A program made the translations under genes and the position numbers. A stretch of DNA of 64,000 nucleotides from Nyssa sinensis (lineage: Eukaryota > Streptophyta > Magnoliopsida > Cornales > Nyssaceae), in assembly GCA_008638375.1 (NCBI GenBank), contig CM018046.1, positions 45,543,206 through 45,607,205 of the forward strand, given 5' to 3'. Below are positions 14,201-25,400 of this stretch, in pieces. The first letter of the stretch is position 1, and every line of letters starts with the position of its first letter. The notes beneath the pieces are model-generated. The model had not been told where the DNA came from. It worked only from the letters and a program-made list of their open reading frames with translations, and searched no databases.

Positions 14201-15698
14201 GCAAGAACATTTATATGCAACTATTATATTAAGTAAATATTTAACTTTAATTAATTGCATGATTTGTTTATATTAAGATGCACAATATAGAATATGAAGC
14301 TTAACGGATATTATAAAAATTAGGACAACTCTATTGTCAAAACAATTTTTTCTTTTGCTAGAGCAATTTACAATGTAGATGAAGTTGATACAACTGCCAA
14401 AGAAATCATTAACCCAACAAAAACCAGATTAGCTCAGGCAATGGGGCTACCCAAAAAATTATGGTATTTTATATACTACTATTACTATATTTGTCTCTTT
14501 AACATTATATTTGTTTTCCCTATATTAAAAAGAGTATTTTGGATGGCTATGTGTATAATGTCAAAGTTTTTATAAACATAACAATACATACATAAACATG
14601 TGTGTGTGTTTATGTAGGTATATAGATTACACAATTCAGAATGCGTTCACAGAAACAAGTGTTAAAATGTGTTTGTAATCCATAAGATGTGTCTGAAATG
14701 TATCAGCTTAGTATCCAAAATAATGAAATTCATTTTTGAATCCTGGTGTGTCACAAACACAGAAATTGCATTTTTGTAAAGTATCCATGCTTCTTTAGCA
14801 TTTTATAATCAATATATGATTTCTTAATCTGTTTATAACACTATATAGTAAGAGAAGCAAAAAAATTTATACATAAATATATATATATATATGGATACAT
14901 ATCAAACAAATCAAACCTACTTGAAGCTGCCCAGTTGATAGAAAGAAGTCCTTCAGAAATTCGTGCTTGCAGCACCTGATGTTGAAAAAATAAATTTTAA
15001 AAAAAGGTAATGCAGCATCATGCAATAGAAAACAGGGCACTGAATAGAGGAAGCTTGCATTTGATAGTCATTTCAAAACTAGGTTGCATAGGAAAAAATA
15101 AACCAACATATATCCAAACCTTATAACAGGGTGCACCTACCGTGCATAACTTATAAATAAATCACGTGCCAATGGTCTGGCCTGAATTGTTCCAAAAAAC
15201 TCCAAGGATGGCCTCTGCATTAAAAGAAAATTTACATAGAGCAGACCAATTACCCAAAATCTAGTGTCCCATTGAAGTGTATGTTAACTTGATTTAATCT
15301 GTAGTAATATGTAAAGACTTGAATTTCTTAGAAGTAATACCTTTTGCCAGATATGAAACAGGACAAGATAAACAAGGTCAGTATCACCACTTTCAGTTGC
15401 CTTTGTCAGAGCAGTATCTTCTTCTCCTATGCTCAGTAGGAGTGGAACCTGAAGAAAACTCATAATTATTATATATAATATTCTCTGGAAATGACTGCAG
15501 CTGTAATTTCTTTTTGGTTCAGCAACTATAAAATTTATTTATTTATTGGATAAGTAAATTTGTATTTAAAAAAACCATTGGAGGAACGTGAACCCATTTA
15601 CAAAAAGGAGGGGACTCACAAAAAATAGAAGTCTCAAGAAATGAGAACCAAAAAAAGTTCCAGATAATACTACACTAAAATGGAAATCAACCCAAAAA

Positions 15699-15745
<47 letters not shown>

Positions 15746-16951
15746 AATAAGTAAAGAGAAAGGAAAAACCTGTTTTGAGGAACGTGGTTCATGCTCAACA
15801 AGCATGGCAGCTAATTTACGGCGGCCATTCTTATCTGCATGAGCAGCAACTGCGGCATAAGATATGCCTTTGCATAATTTCAGCTGAAACTCCAAAAACA
15901 TCATTTCAGATATTGCATTTGCATGAAAAACAATGAGCAAATAACAAAGTTTTCCAGCTAACCTGGCAACTAAAACACAAACCTTATCAAGTAAGATTTC
16001 AAGGAGAGTGGCATCAGGAATTGCCAAGGATGCTGTTATCTTTGAACATGCCCAGTGCATAATCACCACTTCCTACACAAAGCCCACCAAATTAATTAGT
16101 ACACATAAATGATGTCATACTCTCCAGTTTCCAGATAGAGCCGAAGCTACAAATAATTAGTTTTCACTTTTCAAATTTCAATGACAGAGACCCAATTGTG
16201 ACTGTATATCTCTATGCTCCCCTAAAGAATCATGAAAGGGGATTTAGACAATTATATGAGTAGTCAAGACACTGAAATGTCCCACGAGAATTGCAGAGAG
16301 ATTCTTCTTGGTGTCAGAAAGGGGTTACTATTTCCATGCAAATCAATTATTCAGAATATTGAAAAATAATTGAATACTTAACCGTAACAAGTAATCCTAA
16401 TACTCTCACAAAAACCTAACAAAAGGTGAATGAGTTGAGATGAAAGAGGCCCCTGATTTGAGTTTGGATTGCCAGATTTCTTACTTCTTGCTGGCTGGCC
16501 ATGGTGCTACTGGCCCTTTAAATTATTAGGTAACACTCAGAGAAAAGCTAGGCAACAACGGTGCAATTGCTGCTGTGGTTGAAGGTACCAGGGGTTAGCC
16601 CAAGAAAGTACCCACTGGGGGTGTATTTAACATCTTCGAAGTTGCTACCTTCAGCACCTTCTGGTTTGCTAGAACTGAGGCTTAAATATGTATAGCGGGA
16701 GGTGGGGTTTGATAAAGTTAAGAGGCTTTGGCCCCCATCAAGTAGCTCAAAACGTTGAAACCCTTGTTCTGACTGCATTACCTTTTTATGTCCCTCCCTC
16801 TAAAATATGTATATAAAAATAGCACACAATTTCATTACATTTCTTTTTTAAAAAAGACAAAACATGTGAAGTGAAGATAATCTTAAGCAAAGCATCTTTC
16901 TCAAAAATTTCAAAAGGAAGAATGATTTCTTTGCAATAATTGGGTTTTTTT

Positions 16952-16982
<31 letters not shown>

Positions 16983-19466
16983 GGCGGTGGTCATGAAAGG
17001 AATAATTTGGCAAAGGAGGAAAAATGAAGTCAAGATGTATCATACAAGTCAAACAGGAACTGATAAACATACCTGGTTCATACCGAGGTACTCTGATATC
17101 TGCAGTGCTAGAAGGTGTTGATAGGCATTAATTAAACGACCAATCAGAACCGATGGAGTAAGCATCTGATAGGGACAAACATATCATGAATGATTTTTAT
17201 AATACAGCACAGAAGTTCAGTAACTAAATTAAAAACATGATTTTAGTTAACTTTGAAGACCTTATATTGCTGAATACTGAGAGGGATGCCAATCTCATGG
17301 TTGCGTGCAGCATTTAAGACCCTTAAAGTTTTACACATTTCTTGAAAGCGATCACGTTGAAAATGGCTGCCAAAGCCAACTGGATATCATTACCGACAGC
17401 AGAAATCAGAAAAACTAATGTTCTTTCAAGAGCATGAATGCTACGACTATGTAAACGGTAATAGGACAATAGACATACAACAACAACAAAAAAAACAATG
17501 TACACAATAAGAAACAACTATGCAGCAAATGGGACTTCCATGGTTCCATCAGTGCAAGAAAGACCAATCAAGGAAAATATTCTTCTTATACTTTTAAGGT
17601 ATTAGAAGGAGGTTTTCAAGTAAGCAACAAGAACACCAACAAGCTCTAGCTTGGTTGGCAACTCCTCCACCTTCCCATATGAGAGGTTGAGGGTTCAAGT
17701 CCCCTTACGGGACAAAGTGGCATGTGTGAGAGAGATTTACCTATCAAAAAAATAAAAAAAGTAAGCAACAAGAACATAAAGTACAGAGTACGAAATTTCC
17801 TGAATCTTAGTTATTTTCTTCAGCATACACTTGATCAAAATTTCCAAATGTAGATTTATGTTTCATTTGTGATATTTATTTAAATCATAAAACCTGGATT
17901 TAAAAAAAAAATGAAAATATTAAGGGCTAAACAAGGTTAACATAGGAAATTATTTTATAACCAATAAGGATTCTTTTTTTTTTTTTGGGGGGGGGGGGGG
18001 GGGGAGTGGGTGTTTCTTTAAGGAGTCAAAAAGTTTGGAAAACTTATAAATGTATTCATGTATACAACTACATATGATCGTGTTTGTATGCATATGTATT
18101 CAAATAATCTTATAGTGTTGAACAACTAGATCGGCAACTTTCAGTCTGCAGTACTTAATTTTATATCCAACAATGGCTTCTTGATAAGATTAATTATCAA
18201 GAAGCCATTGTGAGATATAAAATGAATTATATTATAATATATACAAAAGCATTTGATTCCTCATTTTTTATAACTACATATAATTTCAAGCATTATCCAC
18301 CACCAAACCAACCTGCAAAAAGCTTGGCCATAGCTTGCAGCTCTTAGCAGTGTTCGTTGTCGTGAAATATCAAATTCATGACCTGCAGCATCAATACATG
18401 CTTCAACTGCCTCGGGCAACGATGAGCGTATCAATCTCAAGTTTTCATCCGCCTGATGAATAATTTGACGTCAGAATTTTCTCACAAGAAAATACAAATA
18501 CTTCACAAGTCCTTTTTGCTTTAGTAATTTCATAAACCCATGTTAAATGTCTTCCCAATTATTTTTCCTTTCCTTTATGACCAGCCTGTGCATTCTTACT
18601 AAACGTGATAGGATTTACTTATCCAAGAAAAGGGGGGGAGGGGGGATTTTATAAATAAAAAAAAAAAAAGATACAAAAAGAAGCAAGTTTTCATGTTATT
18701 GAACTTTGGAAGTTCATTGGCTTTGCCTAGCTTTTGGTTTGTTTTAGACAGGCTCTCTCGGCCTTTCCTTACTTTATCTTTCTTACTCTTATTACACATT
18801 ATATACATTTTCCATTCACAAAGGAGCACATGAGCAGGTGCAACACACATTGCTTTTGCTTCACAAATAGAAATCATCTAAAAAGATCCTTAAAATCATA
18901 AATAGTAAGGGTACGTTTGGTACGTTGGAATGGACTTTGGATTGGAATAGAATGGAATGGGTTCAGGAATGGAATGAAATAGGATCGACAATTCCATTCA
19001 TTTGTTTGGCTAAATACTTGGAATGAGATCATAATTGCATTCTAGTATTTGGTTTGGACAATTTAATTATTGGAATGGAATGAAAGAGTTTAAACACTTC
19101 AATTATTTGAAACAATTTGATCAACCTAAAACACTTTTGTATATTTATTAAATTATTTTCAAGTAATTCATGTACATTTAATAAATGATCATATATATGT
19201 GGTGTTTATATATATGTATATGTGCATGAGAGGTATATATATGTACATGTTATTTGTGTGTGTGTATTATATATATGTGCGTGTGTGTGTGTGTGTTATA
19301 TTATATATATAGACACACACATATTATACACAATTATACGCGTTGTGTATATATATATATATATATTATATGTGTGTGATCCACACATACATATTATACA
19401 CAATTATATATGTTATAATAATATGTGTGTATATGTATATATATGTATATTATAAACCGATCAAAA

Positions 19467-19497
<31 letters not shown>

Positions 19498-22400
19498 TTA
19501 AAAATGTATGTGTATACATATATATATTACAATCATGTGCGTGCACGCGCATGTGTATATATGTGTGTGCAATTTTTTTTTTTTTTAAATTTTGTTCTTT
19601 CAGGAATCGAATGACATTCCTTAGGTTTTGGGAAGGAATGTTAACCCCATGTTATGTGGGAATAGTTATTCCAAAGAAATGCCCATTCCGACATGTTTTA
19701 GTCTTATCAAACGCAGTAATGAAATGGGATCGGGAATTCCCATTCCATTCTGGTGCCCATTCCAGCATACCAAACGTAGCATAAAGGTATGTATTTGCAT
19801 ATGTTTCTAGCAAAAAGATTATATAAAACATGCAAAAGCTAGTTCATAACATGGTAAACTTGATAAGAACAGCGAGTACTCTTTTTTTTTTGTTGGGGGG
19901 GGGGGGGGGGGTGGCATTGCTACAAACACTAGAACTTTCGAAACATGCTACACAGTAAATGAAAATCTTTAAAAAGGAAAAAGAAACAAGTTAAAGACCC
20001 TCAGATGCATCCAAATAATATCAGAATTAGTTAACTTTTTTATTTATTTGCACAACAAAGGCAACCAACCTTGGCACTACGGCGGTCAAAATGGTCCAAG
20101 GCATCATACAGTAAAGCCGCAGGTAATGTGCTCCCAATCTTAAAGATAGATACAGTGGAATCTGGAACTCTTTGTAGAAATTCCATACTATTGTTAGAAA
20201 GAATCCTTACTCCATCACACTCTGGGATAAGAATAATTGGTTCATCATAAAGGTAGCGCACCGGATCTCCATAAGGACCCACCATCAAAAGCATATCATC
20301 CCAGTAAAGCAAGACACTGTCCATTCCACACCAAGCTAGCTGCTCCGGAGGAAGGGCTGACTGTTCACATGCAAATGGAGAACAAAATAAAGAATAAGTA
20401 GAAGCCATAAGGGCTGCTCTTACTGCTATAAAAAAAGATTTAAAATGACAAAAATAGGGAATAAAGCTCTTAAATATCCCATAAAAATTTGAACCAGTCC
20501 ATTATGTTTTTCATGGAGCAATTGAAATTGTTGCTTACGTTTCTCATTCTATTGTTTAGTTCTCCTTTCTAGAAAGGGAAAAGGCAAGTTCATTAAACAA
20601 TCACTGATCAAAATAAAAAAAATCATTAAACAATCAGGAAAGTTGGCATACAAGAGAAGTAAAAAATTAAAAATAACCAAAGACAAGATACAGATTTGAA
20701 AAAACAATGTGCTCAAAGAAAATTGCTACATGGGATCTCTGAGTTTGTTTCTATACAAGAACAAAGAAACCGTATTAACAATCCATCTACCCAATGTCCA
20801 TTGCTTAAAGATTCTCCAGTTCCTTTTCACGACAAACATATTATAAGTTATAACAAATAGCTTGCCTTTCCAAACACCAATCCTCATAAACCCAACCATC
20901 TACCTCCAAGGCAGAACACAACCCAAGTATGACAGATCTTCTCGAAAGACACAACCAGTTAATTAACAAGTGATCAAAAGATTCCATTCCATTACAGATT
21001 TGCAAGGAGCACTTGGTTCAGGATAGACCATTTCCAAAATTCAGTAACATTACAGATGCAATCCAAAACAAAGGAAGCCAGTTTGGAAGACAGGTGATTT
21101 CAAAATTAGCCTTGCAGGAAAAGATTATCACCATCCAATACAGAAAATGCTAACAGCAAAAGAGGCAAAGTAGAAATTTCATAGAGGGCCCAGTTGGGAC
21201 ATTGAATAATCAAGTTTTGGGTTAAATTCGAGTCTTAATTTGTGTTCTTTTGAAAAGAAGAATGCTGCAGATCAGTTTTATATATATTTTGTTATCTTTT
21301 AGAAATTAAATGGTATTTCGGTAATTTCAAATTAACTGAACATGGACTGTAGTACTGATAAAATAGCCTTATTTTTGTCAAGTAATGTTATTAGGTCTTT
21401 AAATGTGGTCTACATTAGGTCCAGAACAGTCTTAGGAATAAAATTTTCAAAACTCTTATTTTGGAGTCTTAGTCCTAATAGCTGGAGGAGAACTATAACA
21501 GTCCTATCTATATGTAATATATTTCTTTTCTATCGATGAGTCCTGCAATTTGTACTTGAATTCCTTTTGTATCGGCTGAAATTCCAAAGGTGAAGTAAGT
21601 CTCTGTATCTGTGCCAAAACTATGTGGTATGGTACAGCAAGGACCCCCATCAAATTATTGGGCCCACTCGTTATCAATGGGATCAGGGGTACTTCCAGCA
21701 AGAGATACATCAAAGAGTGCTGGGTACAGAGGAAGCAAAAGCTCTCGAAGCTATTCCGGAACAGATAGAGCATTTTATACTTTGGGAACATTTTTAATTC
21801 AATAGACTTAAATTTTAGAGAATAGAAGATTGTGCGATGCAACAGTTACGAATTCTAGGTGAGAATCCTTCTTCTTCTCTTCTTTCTTTTTCTTAAAACC
21901 CTAATAAACACTCTCTCCAATTAGGGCTGCAAATGAACCGAGCTATTCATCAATCGCTCAAGATAGGATCATTATTGGGCTCGTTCAAGCTAGTTTATTT
22001 ACTTAAGGAACCAAGCTCGAACTTAATTTAAATTAAAAAGCTCATTTCATAAATGAGCTGAGCCCAAACAAGCCAAGCACAACTCATACAGGGATCAGGA
22101 ACAGGAGGCCTCTAATGGCTGATTTGTAATTTTTCAATACTTCCATGGCTTCTTAATTAATTGTACTTTAGAATTTCAAAGTTAGGTGTTGTGTGCTTGT
22201 CTTAATTTTTTTTACTAGTGTTGCATGCTTGTATTAATTAAAAGTCAACATCCCTTATTTGATTTCCATTTATGCTTTTTTTCTACCAATTTTTAAGATT
22301 CCATCAATAAGAATGTGTCAAGTGTCCCAACAGGTTTATTTTTGTGTTGAGAAGCTGAGTAGATGGTCAACCAAGTTCTAATAGGCTAGCTCAAGCCACA

Positions 22401-25400
22401 ATAAAAACAGTGTTGGGCGTTCTCCACACAATATATTGCATCGGCAGCTCATATTATTCCCTTTACTGATTTGAACTGATCTCATCTGAATTATGATGCT
22501 AATAAGAAATGCTTCCCATAACAAGCAATCATGTCAGGTGGATAATGGATATCTCCATTAAAAAGGCTAGATTCCTCTTGATACCACCAATAATTGATCA
22601 CAGTGCCATACTTTAGTAACTATCACCCTTCAAAATTTCTCCTACTCCTCTGATTGAAATACATGCATATAATATTATTATTATATATATATATATATAT
22701 ATATCCTACTCCCAGAGCCACCAAAGTCACTTACCAGTTAAAGTTTCATTTATAGTTGATATACAAAAGATTTCTAGATCCCCCTTATCCTCCCATTTAT
22801 AAACTGATTTCCACTTCAAAAAGTAGTATTTTTCCTCTCTTTTTTTTTGTTTGTAAAATTGCATTAGAAGAGTATCGGAAGGCATGCAAACCATGTACAA
22901 ATGATGCATGTTGTAGCTTTATGGTATTAAAGTAGTTCTCTTCACATAAACCCACAGAAAATCCTTTTAAAATCATTTATATTCTCGCAGCTACTAGAGC
23001 CAACTCTGAGAATGAGGACAGAGAATATGTAGCAGTTGGCCAGACAGCTCCTAATAAGGATTAATCTTTCCCCCTATGACAATTACTAAATTGTCCAAAG
23101 TTGCTAACTTCTTCTGAGCAAGGTTGTCGAAACGTGTATTGGAGGATGCATCATTTTTCAAAAAATGTGTATCGTATCGTACATTGTATCGTGTATTGTA
23201 AGATATGCGTAATTTTTTAAAATACATTTATAAATATATGAATATATAAATACACATTGTTAAAAATAATATAAATAACATTTCAACTCTCTTATAAAAA
23301 CTAAAATTCAACTAAAATTCCATATTCCATACTTCATAGTCCATATAATACAAGAAATAAGAAATTATAAACATTAAATACTATAAGTTCCAATTAAACA
23401 ATAATAAAATTTCATTTCTTTAGAATAAAAATTACAGATTTTATAAATTTTAACTAAACAATATATACATGGTACAAATAGAATGCAACCCACAAAAAAA
23501 TGTGTACAAGTTACATAATGCAAACAAAACACAGACACTGTTAGAATAAGGACTTAAGAGTTTGATGGGTCAATGATAGAGTTGGAGAGCTTGATCGTTT
23601 AGTACCAGTGAGGAACCAAAATAGCTTTTATACTAAGGCAACACGGCATCGTTTTTTCCTCAGCCAAAACGCAAAAAAAAAAAAAAAAAAACAGCCAAGT
23701 TTTGTTTCTGCATGTATAATCTGATACAACGTATCGTATCGTGTTGGAACTGTACCATACGATACGATGCAAAATGATAGAAAATATCATAACATATCAT
23801 TTTTCTGCTATATCGATATGTATTACGTAGCGTACGATATTAACAACTATGCCCCTGAGTTTAAAATGATAGGCCATATCTAATATTAAATGTGAAAGGT
23901 TTGGCTAAAGAAAAACCAAGAGACTTTGCTGGAAGCGTAGCCAGTATTAAAGCCAAGATTAGAAATGTGTAATAGCTCACCAACTCCTATTAGTTCAGCA
24001 CTTCAGCTACTATTAGACCCTTATGCCCAAAATTGCTTAAGACAATCTCAAAGAACAAAGAAAAAGGCCCATGAAAACTTTCCCAAAAGAAAAAAGTAAA
24101 GACATGGGATTCTTGGCAAAAAAGAGATGGGTGATTCGTGGAGCTCCGAAACCCAGCAAGAAAAACCCACAATCAAACAACCCTCTTTAGCTCAAACTAT
24201 GGGCCAAGGAAATGCCTCATCAATGCAACAAAACGAGGAAGAAAGGGGGAAGAGAGAGACAGAGAGAGACTATGACATTACCCATGCAGTCCGTTTGGAT
24301 AAGTCGGAGGAAGAGGAAAGAGATGAGAGGATAATCCTTTCTTTATATTTGGATAACCAATGAGAGGTGAGGAGAGTGTAGTGTAATGCTTCCATTTTGT
24401 TTGGGAATGATAGAGGAGAGAAAAGAAAAGAAAGATTTGATATTAATTTACTATTATATCCTAAGACAAAAGTGTATTTTATTTTTATCACTACAATTTT
24501 AAAGGTATTATTGGTATTATAAAAAAATTCATTAAAAATTGTCTCTTTTCCTTCTGTCTCCGTTTACTTTTGGATGGATTGTAAAATAAGTTAAATAAGT
24601 GTTAGAGCTCCCCTTCCCTCTCCTTCTCAATTTCTAAACCAAACATGAAATAAGCTCTCCCTCCTTCCAAGAATGTGAAGAACGAAAAGGTCAACAAGAA
24701 CCATTCAACTATCTTCTCTATTTAAGTCAATGGCCATTTTCTGTGTAAAGTTCTAGAATATCTATATTCACCTTAAAAATGCAAAAGGAAACAAAATGAT
24801 CCTAATATTTCCAAGGCAGCTTACAAGGAACTCATGACAATTGCTGTGGGAAGCAAAGACCTGGGTTGTATCTACTCCTGCATTAGGTTCACTCGAGGAA
24901 TTCCTGCAAATGTTTCAGGACCCTATGTCTGATACATTGTTTCAAAATAGAGCACTTGAAATGGCATGATCTTCTTTTAGGACTTCATCCAGCACAAAGA
25001 AATCCTAATCAGTGGCAAATATTATTAATGACTTCTCTTTCTTTTTTGGAGGTAACCTCATTGTTGACATGTGACATGCATTATAGCATTGCATATATGT
25101 GTGTGTGTGTGTGTGTGTGTGGGTACATATTCTTTTGGTTTATCATCCCTCTTGTTGCTAATAATTTAATTTTTGTTTTGTTTATTTGCTTGCAAAAGTT
25201 GCTCATTCATTTAGAGATTTTGAGGAAATTAATTGAAGGGGAAACGAAAGAAAGACGTAGAGCCAGATTAAATCATCTTAAAACTTCAGCTCGAATGGTA
25301 TATACTTTTTCCTCTCATTTCATTTCACAAATACTCATTATAGGTTTACATTTCTTGGATGGAGTTTTCCCTTTTTTTGCTCTGATATGATGTATTGTGA

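Noticed and set aside
15566..16069. A 167-codon minus-strand frame
   Set aside because: It is VPS16 exons 6 and 7 read through intron 6 and into the AG microsatellite of intron 7; the true exons are given in the VPS16 entry.
16548..16778. An extra VPS16 exon
   Set aside because: Exons 5 and 6 join exactly in frame without it and match the family sequence across the junction.
19222..19784. Two Tyr/Ile/Cys-rich plus-strand frames
   Set aside because: They are translations of the microsatellite core and end of the Tourist-like MITE.
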